A DNA stretch of 64,000 nucleotides, taken from positions 124,001 through 188,000 of the forward strand of contig NZ_VSLZ01000004.1 of assembly GCF_010747475.1 (NCBI RefSeq), given 5' to 3'. The stretch comes from Halorussus sp. MSC15.2 (GTDB taxonomy: Archaea; Halobacteriota; Halobacteria; Halobacteriales; Haladaptataceae). Position numbers and translations under genes: made by a program. Positions within the stretch are counted from its first letter, which is position 1. Every line of letters begins with the position of its first letter. The notes under the pieces were generated by a model. The model had not been told where the DNA came from and made no database searches. It saw nothing but the letters and a program-made list of their open reading frames with translations. Shown here piece by piece: positions 52,590-60,521 of this stretch.

Positions 52590-52736
52590 GTCGGTAGGCC
52601 GGGCGCGAGCGGGTAAAGGTCTTGCCTGCTGCGGACGACGTGTCCACCGGGTTCTCCCCGCGGAAACGTGGGATTTACTACCGGGGACTCCCGGCAGTTA
52701 CCGAGCAGTAACCTCGTTTCATCGGGGTTAGGAAAC

Positions 52737-52744
52737 GTATAATC
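52737..52744 (+). promoter_or_regulatory. TATA-like promoter of the winged-helix regulator gene
   Basis: GTATAATC lies 27-34 bp before the ATG at 52771. Confidence 0.5.
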
Positions 52745-52770
52745 CGTTGGCGTCCGACGCTACGAACACG

Positions 52771-53052
52771 ATGACTGATTGTCTCGACGACGACGCCCCG
52801 CCGAGCGCGAAACTGGTCGTGAAGGTACTTGAGTACAACGACGAGGCGCTGACCCAGCAACAAATCAGCGACCGGACTCGCCTCTCGCCCCGGACGGTCC
52901 GCAGTTCCATCAAGCGCCTCAAGGAGCAGGGCGTCATCGAGGAGCGCGTGTACATCCCCGACGCCCGCAAGCAACTCTACACCCTCACCGACTCGGTGCA
53001 GGAGTGTCTGCAGGCAGGAGAGACCGGTCCCGAGAGCGCCGAGGCGGTCTGA
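52771..53052 (+). CDS. MarR-like winged-helix regulator
   Basis: The product has 93 residues. SAKLVVKVLEYNDEALTQQQ (about 12-31) and ISDRTRLSPRTVRSSIKRLK (about 32-51, the recognition helix) followed by EQGVIEERVYIPDARKQLYTL match the small single-domain winged-helix proteins conserved across haloarchaea. They bind DNA as dimers. The target is unknown. The downstream gene starts 40 bp later on the same strand. Confidence 0.85.
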   Translation: MTDCLDDDAPPSAKLVVKVLEYNDEALTQQQISDRTRLSPRTVRSSIKRLKEQGVIEERVYIPDARKQLYTLTDSVQECLQAGETGPESAEAV

Positions 53053-53091
53053 CCGAAACGGTTTCAGTGCTGCCGTGAGGACCGTTCCGCC

Positions 53092-53399
53092 GTGACCGAG
53101 TACGACAAACTCGTCCGCGACCGGATTCCGGCGTCGTTCGCGAGAACGACGAGACGCCCGTGACCCACGTCGCAGACGGCGAGGAGTACCGACGCCGCCT
53201 GCGCGAGAAACTCTGCGAAGAGAGCGAGGAGTTCCGCGAAAGCGGCGACCCGGAGGAACTCGCCGACGTGCTGGAGGTAGTCGCGGCGATTCAAGACGCG
53301 GCCGAGTTCGGTTCGGGGGACCTGGAGCGCCTCCGAGAGGAGAAGGCAGAAGAACGCGGCCGATTCGACGACGGCGTGGTTTTAGAGCGAGTGGAGTGA
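53092..53399 (+). pseudogene. MazG-like nucleoside triphosphate pyrophosphohydrolase, frameshifted
   Basis: From a GTG at 53092 the frame begins VTEYDKLVRDRIP, the family start (YDKLVRDKIP), then loses register. The frame that ends at 53399 gives RENDETPVTHVADGEEYRRR followed by LREKLCEESEEFRESGDPEELADVLEV (read in pieces), with the EEXXE...EXXD metal motif of MazG-like enzymes. One G added to GG at 53130-53131 yields continuous IPGVVRENDETPVTHV. A full protein would be about 102 residues. Such enzymes hydrolyse non-canonical or excess NTPs. A sequencing error is at least as likely as real loss. Confidence 0.82.
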
Positions 53400-53423
53400 A
53401 CGCCGGAAACGTACCGCTTTGTA

Positions 53424-53443
53424 TAGCCTAAAATTTTAGGCTA
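53424..53443. promoter_or_regulatory. 20-bp perfect palindrome at the promoter of the cysteine-rich protein gene
   Basis: TAGCCTAAAATTTTAGGCTA is fully self-complementary. Directly downstream is AAATATTA (about 53446-53453), a TATA-like box 32-39 bp before the ATG at 53485. The site therefore overlaps the BRE/upstream-promoter position where an archaeal regulator could control initiation. The TTAGGCTA/TAGCCTAA units resemble parts of DtxR-family metal-regulator sites, but the arms face outward rather than inward, so the likeness is only partial. Confidence 0.65.
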
Positions 53444-53484
53444 GAAATATTAACTCTCTAACTATAAACGTGGATGTGCAGTCC

Positions 53485-54090
53485 ATGAAACCAAACGACA
53501 CGACCATCGACCGACGTTCGCTCCTGAAGCGAGTCGCGGTGGCGGGCGCGACGACCGGTCTCGCCGCCGGGAGCGCCGCCGCGGCCGACTCCGAGAAACC
53601 CGGTCGCCCCGCGCGCCGAGACGAGTCCGAACAGTTGCTCGAATCGTACGGGAGTGACTTACTGACGTTGCTCTCCGAAGAAGGTGTCCTCGACGCCCCC
53701 GATGTCAGTGAACTCCCGACCGACCGCCCGGCATCACCCCACGCCTCGCTGCGCGGTGAATCGGGGACGGCGTTCGTGGAGTCAGACGTTCAACCGGCCA
53801 AACTCGTCACCGTGACTGAGGTCGCGCAGGGGACGCTCACGCTCTCGGTCGAACCGGGGACGGGACAGTCGTACGCCCTCCTCGACGACGGTGACTCGGT
53901 GACCGTGTTCAATCCCGAAGTCGGAACGCTCGACGCCGAGGATACCGTGACGACCCAGAGTTGCAGTCAGTACGCCTGTCCGCCCGATGCTGACGGGTCG
54001 TGTTACGCATCGAGTGCCATCACGTACGACGGTGACCGCGTGGCGACGCAGGCGTCGTGTTGCTCGTACTACCAGTGTACGGACCCCTGA
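53485..54090 (+). CDS. Tat-exported protein with cysteine-rich C-terminus
   Basis: The product has 201 residues from the ATG at 53485, although a GTG at 53470 is possible. The signal is twin-arginine (DRRSLLKRVAVAGATTGLAA, about 9-28), with likely cleavage after SAAAA. The middle is soluble and polar. The last 45 residues hold six cysteines: SCSQYACPPDADGSCYASS, then SCCSYYQC just before the stop, spaced for disulfides. I recognise no family. Peptide antimicrobials (halocins) and small secreted lectin-like modules are possible analogues, but nothing in the sequence decides. A perfect palindrome marks its promoter and a T6 tract follows the stop. Confidence 0.75.
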   Translation: MKPNDTTIDRRSLLKRVAVAGATTGLAAGSAAAADSEKPGRPARRDESEQLLESYGSDLLTLLSEEGVLDAPDVSELPTDRPASPHASLRGESGTAFVESDVQPAKLVTVTEVAQGTLTLSVEPGTGQSYALLDDGDSVTVFNPEVGTLDAEDTVTTQSCSQYACPPDADGSCYASSAITYDGDRVATQASCCSYYQCTDP

Positions 54091-54103
54091 CGCGGTCGGT
54101 TCC

Positions 54104-54109
54104 TTTTTT
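54104..54109 (+). terminator. T-tract terminator
   Basis: TTTTTT begins 14 bp after the TGA of the cysteine-rich protein gene, in GC-rich DNA. Oligo-T tracts are the normal intrinsic termination signal in archaea. Confidence 0.55.
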
Positions 54110-54168
54110 CGGTCGCGGGTCCCGTCGGAGCGGACAGTCAGCGAGGGTCCCGTCGCTCGAACGCCCCG

Positions 54169-55599
54169 TCAGTCGTCCGCGGACGGGTACTCGCGGTCGA
54201 GGTTCACGTCTTCGAGCGGTGCGCCATCGACCTCGTGAGTGCCGACCGGCGGTCGGTTGACTTCCGCCGCGGGGGAGGCATCCACGTCGGTCTCCTCGGC
54301 TATCTCGCTCATCTCGCCGTCTGCGTCCCGAGCGTCTTGGTCGATGCGCATCGAGCAGAACTCCGCGCCGCACATCGAACAGAAGCGGGCTTCTTTGTAG
54401 TTGTCGCCGGGGAGCGTCTGGTCGTGGTACGACCGGGCGCGCTCGGGGTCGAGCGCGAGGTCGAACTGGCGTCGCCAGTCGAAGTCGTACCGGGCCTCCG
54501 AGAGGGCGTCGTCCCAGTCGCGGGCGCCCTCGCGTCCGTTCGCCACGTCGGCGGCGTGGGCCGCGATGCGGTAGGCCGCGAGTCCGTCGCGCACGTCCTC
54601 GGCGTCGGGGAGTCCGAGGTGTTCCTTCGGCGTGACGTAACAGAGCATCGCGGCCCCCGCACGGGCGGCCTCGGTCGCGCCGATTGCGCTCGTGATGTGG
54701 TCGTAGCCCGGTGCCACGTCGGTCACGAGGGGACCGAGGACGTAGAATGGCGCGCCGTCGCAGACCTCCTGCTGGCGCTCGACCTGCCCCGAAATCTGGT
54801 CCATCGGGACGTGCCCCGGTCCCTCGACCATCACCTGCACGCCGTGGTCGTGCGCGATACTGGTGAGTTCGCCGAGCGTCTCCAACTCCGCGTACTGGGC
54901 GTCGTCGCCCGCGTCGGCCAGACACCCGGGGCGGAGACCGTCCCCGAGACTGAACGTCACGTCGTACTCCGCGAAGATTTCGCAGATGTCCTCGAACTTG
55001 GCGTAGAGTGGGTTCTGCATCCCGTTCTCCTCCATCCACTGGGCGAGGATGGACCCGCCGCGCGAGACGATGCCGGTCTTGCGGCCGTCGGTCAGCGGCA
55101 GGTGTTCCATCAGGATGCCGGCGTGAATCGTCTGGTAATCGACGCCCTGCTGGGCCTGCTTCTCGATGACATCGAGCAGGAGTTCGTGAGTGATGTCCTC
55201 GACGCTCTCGGCGCGCTTGACCGCCTCGTAAATCGGTACGGTCCCGAGGGGGACCGGCGAGTGTTCGACGTTGGCCGTCCGAATCCGGTCGAGGTCGCCG
55301 CCGGTACTGAGGTCCATCACGGTGTCCGCGCCGTAGTGGACCGCGGCGTGCAACTTCTCCAACTCCTCCTCGACACCGCTGTCCGTCTCGCTGTTGCCGA
55401 TGTTGGCGTTGACCTTCGTGGCGAACTCGCGCCCGATAATCATCGGGTCGAGTCGGTCGTGCTCGACGTTGGCCGGAATCACGGCCCGTCCGTCTGCGAC
55501 CTGCTGGCGGACGAACTCGGGGTCCACCTGTTCGCGTTCGGCGACCCGTTCCATCGCATCGGTGACCGTTCCTTCGCGGGCACGCTGGAGTTGCGTCAT
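54169..55599 (-). CDS. thiC: Phosphomethylpyrimidine synthase ThiC
   Basis: The product has 476 residues. It has the radical-SAM-type cluster motif in [11 protein letters not shown] (about 405-415), [33 protein letters not shown] and [18 protein letters not shown], all ThiC hallmarks. The enzyme converts aminoimidazole ribotide to hydroxymethylpyrimidine phosphate for thiamine. Its ATG is 22-31 bp from a strong TATA-like box, leaving no room for a TPP riboswitch in the leader, so control must act at the promoter. The C-terminal 60 residues are acidic and not part of the core. Confidence 0.97.
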   Translation of the reverse strand: MTQLQRAREGTVTDAMERVAEREQVDPEFVRQQVADGRAVIPANVEHDRLDPMIIGREFATKVNANIGNSETDSGVEEELEKLHAAVHYGADTVMDLSTGGDLDRIRTANVEHSPVPLGTVPIYEAVKRAESVEDITHELLLDVIEKQAQQGVDYQTIHAGILMEHLPLTDGRKTGIVSRGGSILAQWMEENGMQNPLYAKFEDICEIFAEYDVTFSLGDGLRPGCLADAGDDAQYAELETLGELTSIAHDHGVQVMVEGPGHVPMDQISGQVERQQEVCDGAPFYVLGPLVTDVAPGYDHITSAIGATEAARAGAAMLCYVTPKEHLGLPDAEDVRDGLAAYRIAAHAADVANGREGARDWDDALSEARYDFDWRRQFDLALDPERARSYHDQTLPGDNYKEARFCSMCGAEFCSMRIDQDARDADGEMSEIAEETDVDASPAAEVNRPPVGTHEVDGAPLEDVNLDREYPSADD

Positions 55600-55620
55600 G
55601 GATTACTAGGTTGTACTACC

Positions 55621-55630
55621 GGATAATAAA
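55621..55630 (-). promoter_or_regulatory. TATA-like promoter of thiC
   Basis: The minus strand reads TTTATTATCC at 22-31 bp before the thiC ATG, fitting a leaderless transcript and excluding a structured 5' leader. Confidence 0.6.
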
Positions 55631-55685
55631 TTCGGCGGTCGATGTGTTTGGTCAGGGTGGGACCGTACCGAACGAGAAGTCGTAC

Positions 55686-56438
55686 CTACCCCAGTCGTAT
55701 CGTCCGATAGTACGCGACGGCGGTGACGACGCTCACAGCACCGAGGTAGAGTACCGCCCGGCCGAGCGGTTCGAACGCGACCGACGCCGACAGTCCGGCG
55801 TCCACGGCGACCGCCGTCGCGTAGTGGCCGGGGAGCGACGACGCGAGCCAGTGAGGGTCCGAAACTATCGGATTCTGGAAGAAGAACACGTCCACCATCG
55901 GGGCGAACAGCAAGAGGTAGACCCCCGCCAACCGCGAGAGGACGAGTCCGGCGAGCGCCCCGACGAGTCCGTAGGTGAGACCCGCCAGCACCGACGCGAC
56001 CGCGAACCACCCGAGTCGGTCGGGGACCACCTCGACGGAGAGAACCGCGAGCGAGACCGCGGCCGCGACCGCCGCGGCGACGGCGAGAAGGCCGACACGG
56101 GCGAACAGTAACTGCGCCGGTCGGTAGCCCGCGACCGCGAGACGGCCGTCCGCGTCGCGGGCGGTCAGCATCAGAAAGAGTCCCGCGATACCGCCGACGA
56201 GCGCGCACATCAGCGGGACGAGCAGGATTCCGTAGAGTTGCGAAGACGGGAGCGTGACGGTCCCTCTCCCGGCAACCTCGACGGGAACCGGGGAGTCGGG
56301 CAGGAGGAAGACGAGGACGCCGACGAAGTACGCCGGGAGGAAGACCAGCAGCGCGAGCAACACCGGCGTCCGGGCGTACTCGCGGAGACCCATCTCGAAC
56401 GCCGTGGCGGTGGGACCTCGCCGACTGATTCGGCTCAC
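55686..56438 (-). CDS. ABC-2 type transporter permease
   Basis: The product has 250 residues from a GTG at 56438 that overlaps the upstream stop (GTGA). About six membrane helices are visible, from TPVLLALLVFLPAYFVGVLV to AVLYLGAVSVVTAVAYY, with a short extracytoplasmic loop after the first. It lacks an ATP-binding domain and depends on the ATPase at the start of the operon. The cargo is unknown. Confidence 0.82.
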   Translation of the reverse strand: MSRISRRGPTATAFEMGLREYARTPVLLALLVFLPAYFVGVLVFLLPDSPVPVEVAGRGTVTLPSSQLYGILLVPLMCALVGGIAGLFLMLTARDADGRLAVAGYRPAQLLFARVGLLAVAAAVAAAVSLAVLSVEVVPDRLGWFAVASVLAGLTYGLVGALAGLVLSRLAGVYLLLFAPMVDVFFFQNPIVSDPHWLASSLPGHYATAVAVDAGLSASVAFEPLGRAVLYLGAVSVVTAVAYYRTIRLG

Positions 56439-57223
56439 GCCGATACACCCCCGTCGCCGGTCACTCGGGCGTAGACGACCAGCGCCACCGCGAACGCGAC
56501 CCCGAGGTAGGCGGTCCCGGCGAGCGCGTTCCCGACTGCGACCGTTCCGTCGAACACGGCGGACCGGAACAGGTCGTGCGGATAGTGAAGCGGCAGGAGA
56601 ACGAGGAAGGGCGAATCCACGTCGAGCAGTCCGCTGGAGAGGAAGTCGTCGAAGTCCACGAGGAAGACGAGGACGAGCGACCCTTCGAGCGCCCGCGGCA
56701 GGACCGCGCCCACGAGCATGCCGACCAGTCCGTACAACAGCGCCGCGAGCGTCAGCGCGCCGAACGCGGCGAGCGGGGCCTCGGGTTCGACGCGCCACCA
56801 GAGGACCGCGGTCGTGACGCCCGCGACCAGCGCACTCCCGAGGACCACCGCGACCAACCGCGAGGCGAACAGTTCGGCGCGGTCGTACCCGCAGACGCCG
56901 AGTCGCTCGTCGGCCTGCACCGCTCCGAGTATCTGAAACAGGCCGAGGATTCCGGCGAGGAACGCGGCGGCGTAGATGGCGCCGTTGACTCGTCCCATCT
57001 CGGCCATCGTCCCGCCGTCGAGGTGCGGAAACTGGGGGAACGCCGCCATCGCCGTTCCGTAGCCCTCCACGACCACGACCGGGAGGACGACGAGCAATGC
57101 GACGTTCATAGGTGTGCGAACGAAGGCGCGGACGTGAGAACTCACCCCGACTCGGAGGCGGCGGAGTCGGCTTGCCTGTCGCCCGCCACTCGCTCGGTTC
57201 TGTGGTCTCGCACTCTCAGGCAT
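56435..57223 (-). CDS. ABC-2 type transporter permease
   Basis: The product has 262 residues. A basic N-terminal region (about 1-40) is followed by six helices (MNVALLVVLPVVVVEGYG, AFLAGILGLFQILGAV and others), similar in plan to the neighbour permease. The start overlaps the ATPase stop by 8 bp, so three genes form one translated unit. The pair of permeases presumably forms a heterodimer with two copies of the ATPase. Confidence 0.82.
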   Translation of the reverse strand: MPESARPQNRASGGRQASRLRRLRVGVSSHVRAFVRTPMNVALLVVLPVVVVEGYGTAMAAFPQFPHLDGGTMAEMGRVNGAIYAAAFLAGILGLFQILGAVQADERLGVCGYDRAELFASRLVAVVLGSALVAGVTTAVLWWRVEPEAPLAAFGALTLAALLYGLVGMLVGAVLPRALEGSLVLVFLVDFDDFLSSGLLDVDSPFLVLLPLHYPHDLFRSAVFDGTVAVGNALAGTAYLGVAFAVALVVYARVTGDGGVSA

Positions 57224-58007
57224 CGGTCTCGACCTCCCGGGCGGCCGATTCGGGGTCCCCGGCGGTACTACCGGGGTCTCGGGGGTCTTCGGTCGGGCGG
57301 TCCGCGAGGTCGGCGTCGGTCACGTCGGTCAGTCGGCCGCCTTCGAGTTCGAGGATGCGGTCGAACCGCTCGCGCTCGCTCACGAAGTGCGAGATGACCG
57401 CGATGGCGACGCCGCGGTCGGTCAGTTCCTCGGTCAACTCCCAGAACGCGAGGTAGGTCTGCCAGTCGAACCCGGTGTACGGTTCGTCCAGAAACAGCAC
57501 GTCCGGGTCGGCCAGTATCGCGACGCTCAGGTTGACCTTCTGTCGGTTCCCACCGCTGAGTTGGTCGATGCGGTAGTCGAGGAACTCCTCGAAGCCCAGT
57601 CGGTCGGCCAGACGGTCCCGGGCGTCCCGAATCTCGCCGTCGGTCATCCCGTAAGCGGTCCCGAACAACCGGAACGTCTCGGCCACGGTGAGGCGGTCGT
57701 ACAGCAGGGGGTCCTGCGGGCACCATCCCGCCGTGCCGTCCACGGCGACGTCGCCGTCGTCGGGGTCGAGCGCGCCGACGAGAATCTTCATCAGCGTGGA
57801 CTTCCCGCTCCCGTTCTCGCCCACGATGCCGACGATTTCGCCCCGGCGGACGTCGAGGTCCGCGCCGCGGAGGACTTCGACCGAGCGTGTAAACGGCAGG
57901 GGTGAGTCGTACGTCTTCGTCACGTTCCGGCCGCGAACGACGAGTTCGTCGCCGAGGTCGGCCCCGTCAGTCGCATCGTCCCGAACTCTATTTTCTATAT
58001 TCGACAT
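57216..58007 (-). CDS. ABC transporter ATPase
   Basis: The product has 263 residues from the ATG at 58007, the first in-frame start downstream of the operator. It has Walker A GENGSGKST (about 62-70), Q-loop GWCPQDPLLYDR, signature LSGGNRQKV, Walker B VLFLDEPYTGFD and the H-loop ISHFVSERE, all intact. The ATP-binding subunit powers the two downstream permeases. A 20-bp palindrome overlaps its start codon and the divergent gene encodes a GbsR/MarR-like regulator, so it is probably repressed by its neighbour. Confidence 0.93.
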   Translation of the reverse strand: MSNIENRVRDDATDGADLGDELVVRGRNVTKTYDSPLPFTRSVEVLRGADLDVRRGEIVGIVGENGSGKSTLMKILVGALDPDDGDVAVDGTAGWCPQDPLLYDRLTVAETFRLFGTAYGMTDGEIRDARDRLADRLGFEEFLDYRIDQLSGGNRQKVNLSVAILADPDVLFLDEPYTGFDWQTYLAFWELTEELTDRGVAIAVISHFVSERERFDRILELEGGRLTDVTDADLADRPTEDPRDPGSTAGDPESAAREVETDA

Positions 58008-58026
58008 ATACCGAATATTCTGTATA
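58007..58026. promoter_or_regulatory. 20-bp near-perfect palindrome between the ABC operon and its regulator
   Basis: TATACCGAATATTCTGTATA pairs at 9 of 10 positions in each arm; only the sixth differs. It touches the ATG of the ABC ATPase gene and lies next to a TATA-like ATTTATTAG (58032-58040) that could serve promoters in both directions. This is a convincing operator for the divergent winged-helix regulator. Confidence 0.7.
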
Positions 58027-58030
58027 CCAC

Positions 58031-58040
58031 GATTTATTAG
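58031..58040. promoter_or_regulatory. Shared TATA-like element of the divergent ABC/regulator genes
   Basis: GATTTATTAG lies 24-33 bp from the ABC ATPase ATG on the minus strand and 30-39 bp from the regulator ATG on the plus strand. One AT-rich box may serve both leaderless genes. Confidence 0.5.
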
Positions 58041-58069
58041 TTTCGGCGGCGAACGTTCGACCGACCCGA

Positions 58070-58645
58070 ATGACCGACTCTGACGCCGGTTCCGCCGACG
58101 AACCAACCGACGAAGGCGACCCCGACGAGGCGGCCGTTCGCCGCGCCCGCGAGGAAGTAATCGAGGCGATGGCCCGCGCGGCGGAGGTGTACGGCATCAA
58201 GCCGAGTTACGGACGACTCTACGGCCTGCTCTACTTCGCCGACGAACCGCTGTCGCTCGACCGCCTCGCCGACGAGAGCGACTACGCCAAGTCCACGGTC
58301 AGCACCGCGATGTCCGCGATGGAGCGCTACCACTTCGCCCACCGGCGGTCGATACCCGGTGAGGGGAAGAAGGCCTACTACGAGGCCGAGACCGACCTCT
58401 GGCACGTTTTCCAGCAGTTGCTCAATCAGGAGGTCCGGAGCGAGGTCCGCATCATGACGCGGGCGCTCGACGAAGCGGCCGAGACGCTTCGGGACGCCGA
58501 CTCCGAGCGCGCCGAGCGCGACCTGCGGAAGGTCCGGAAGTTGCAGGGCGTCTACGAAAAGGCCGACAAGGCTCTCACGGTCCTGACGAGTTCCTCGCTC
58601 GACAGAATCACGGACCTGCTCGGCCGCCTTCGGTCCGGGGAGTAG
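58070..58645 (+). CDS. GbsR/MarR family transcriptional regulator
   Basis: The product has 191 residues. A winged helix with YGRLYGLLYFADEPLSLDRL (about 46-65) and DESDYAKSTVSTAMSAMERY (about 67-86) as helix-turn-helix is followed by a long helical C-terminus with predicted coiled coil (EAAETLRDADSERAERDL), the GbsR layout. It is divergent from the ABC exporter with a 62-bp gap that contains a palindrome, so it most likely controls that operon and itself. GbsR-type proteins often sense osmolytes or small ligands; the ligand here is unknown. Confidence 0.85.
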   Translation: MTDSDAGSADEPTDEGDPDEAAVRRAREEVIEAMARAAEVYGIKPSYGRLYGLLYFADEPLSLDRLADESDYAKSTVSTAMSAMERYHFAHRRSIPGEGKKAYYEAETDLWHVFQQLLNQEVRSEVRIMTRALDEAAETLRDADSERAERDLRKVRKLQGVYEKADKALTVLTSSSLDRITDLLGRLRSGE

Positions 58646-58733
58646 TGGCCGCACGAAGTGCGGTCGCCGTCGCGGAGTCGGCGACCGACGCTAACCCCAA
58701 TCCATTACACCGTCCCCCGAAAATCACCACCTG

Positions 58734-60365
58734 ATGGAAACGTGGAAGCGCCGAACGCTCTACTACGTCTCGACGCTCGTCGCCGTCTTCGTCGGGTACG
58801 CGCTGATTTACGACTACGGGATGGCCGTCCACGAGGGCCACACCCAACCGTTCTACCAGTCCATGCAGGTCGTGGTGGAGACGTTCACAACGACCGGGTA
58901 CGGGTCGGACGCGCCGTGGGAGACCCCCGAGATGAACCTGTTCGTCATGCTCATGGACCTGACCGGCGTGGTCCTCATCTTCGCGGCCTTGCCGGTGTTC
59001 GTCGTCCCGTTGTTCGAGGACGCGCTCTCGACCACGCTCCCGACGTCGGTCGAGGACCTCGAGGACCACGTCGTTATCTGTACGCACACTCCACGGGCCG
59101 AGACGCTCATCTCCGAACTGGAGTCGTGGGACGTCGAGTACGTCGTCGTCGAACCCGACCGCGAGACCGCACTGGACCTCTACGAGTCGGACTACTCGGT
59201 GATTCACGGCGACCCCGAGTCGGTCGAGACGCTGGAGAACGCGAACCTCGACGCCGCGACCGCACTCGTCGCCGACGCCGGCGACGAAGTGGACGTGAGT
59301 ATCGTGCTGACGGCGCGGGAGGCCGCCGAAGACGTGCGCATCGTCAGCGTCGTCGAGGAACCCGACCACGAGGCGTACCACGAACTCGCGGGCGTGGACG
59401 AGGTCCTCTCGCCGCGGCGACTCGTCGGCGAGAGTCTGGCGGACAAGATTACCACCGCCGTCTCGACGGAACTCGGCGACGTGGTCGAAATCGGTTCGGA
59501 CTTCGAAATCGCGGAACTCTCGGTCCAGCGCGGGAGCGAACTCGTCGGTCACACCCTCGCCGAGAGCGGTATCCGCGAGCGCTCGGGAGCGAACGTCATC
59601 GGGGCGTGGACTCGCGGCGAGTTCGAGACGCCGCCGTCGCCGGAGACCGAACTCGCCGCGGGGACGGTCCTGCTGGTCGCCGGGCGACAGGCCCAACTCG
59701 AACGTCTCAACGACCTCGCGAGTTCGACCGCCCGGAGTCCCCGGCGGGGGACGGTCCTCGTGGTCGGTCACGGCGAGGTCGGTTCGACCGTCACCGACGC
59801 GCTCGCCGCCGCGAACATCTCCTACACCGTGGTGGACGTCGCGGACAAACCCGGTGTGGACGTGCAGGGCGACACGACCAACCCCGAAACGCTGGAGCAG
59901 GCGGGCATCGAACAGGCCCGAACCGTGGTGTTCACCGTCGCCGACGACACGCTGACCGGATTCGGGACGCTGGTTGCGCGCGACCTGAACCCCGACATCG
60001 AGGTGTTGGCCCGGGCCGAGGAGACCGGGAACGTCAAGAAACTCTACCGGGCCGGGGCCGACTACGTGCTGGCGCTGGCCACCGTCTCGGGGCGGATGCT
60101 CGCCTCGACGATTCTGGAGCGCGAGGAGGTCATCTCGATGGACAAGCAGGTCGAAATCGTCCGGACGACGGCCACGGAGTTCGTCGGCCAGAGTCTCGCC
60201 GAGACCGACATCCGCGCCCGAACCGGGTGTACGGTCGTGGCGGTCGAACGCGACGGCAGTGTCGTCACGGAACTGGGACCGGACTTCCACTTCCGGCGGG
60301 GCGACGACGTCATCGTCGCGGGCACCGACGAGAGCGTCGGTCGGTTCACGACGCTGGCGAACTGA
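58734..60365 (+). CDS. Potassium channel with two TrkA/RCK modules
   Basis: The product has 543 residues. Two membrane helices (about 8-28 and 68-90) flank a pore with FTTTGYGSD (51-59), the K+ selectivity filter. Two TrkA-N Rossmann domains follow (VVICTHTPRAETLISELESW near 113-132 and VLVVGHGEVGSTVTDALAAA near 341-360), each with a TrkA-C domain (AELSVQRGSELVGHTL and TATEFVGQSLAETDI). The first N-domain lacks the GxGxxG glycine string, reading CTHTPRAE, so it may not bind nucleotide. It mediates regulated K+ flux, central to the salt-in strategy. Confidence 0.92.
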   Translation: METWKRRTLYYVSTLVAVFVGYALIYDYGMAVHEGHTQPFYQSMQVVVETFTTTGYGSDAPWETPEMNLFVMLMDLTGVVLIFAALPVFVVPLFEDALSTTLPTSVEDLEDHVVICTHTPRAETLISELESWDVEYVVVEPDRETALDLYESDYSVIHGDPESVETLENANLDAATALVADAGDEVDVSIVLTAREAAEDVRIVSVVEEPDHEAYHELAGVDEVLSPRRLVGESLADKITTAVSTELGDVVEIGSDFEIAELSVQRGSELVGHTLAESGIRERSGANVIGAWTRGEFETPPSPETELAAGTVLLVAGRQAQLERLNDLASSTARSPRRGTVLVVGHGEVGSTVTDALAAANISYTVVDVADKPGVDVQGDTTNPETLEQAGIEQARTVVFTVADDTLTGFGTLVARDLNPDIEVLARAEETGNVKKLYRAGADYVLALATVSGRMLASTILEREEVISMDKQVEIVRTTATEFVGQSLAETDIRARTGCTVVAVERDGSVVTELGPDFHFRRGDDVIVAGTDESVGRFTTLAN

Positions 60366-60521
60366 GACCCCCGGATTGGGCGGTGTCGGTTCGGAACAGT
60401 TCCGCCCCCGGCGCTTGGCCGGTCCTACCGACGGTAACGCCGCGTTTCGGTTCGGGGGTTTTTGTCGCTCGCCGACGTACTCGGGTCAGCGGAAAACCCA
60501 CACGGGGGACCGGGGTACACG

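Noticed and set aside
55600-55685. Possible TPP riboswitch upstream of thiC
   Set aside because: The TATA-like box lies only 22-31 bp from the ATG, leaving no leader; no conserved TPP-aptamer elements were seen.
58008-58106. Upstream extension of the ABC ATPase to 58106
   Set aside because: It would run through the palindrome and TATA-like box and into the divergent regulator gene; the ATG at 58007 fits the promoter geometry.
58608-60290. 560-codon open frame on the minus strand opposite the K+ channel
   Set aside because: Antisense to an intact two-RCK channel; composition is reverse-frame Arg/Asp/Val-rich.
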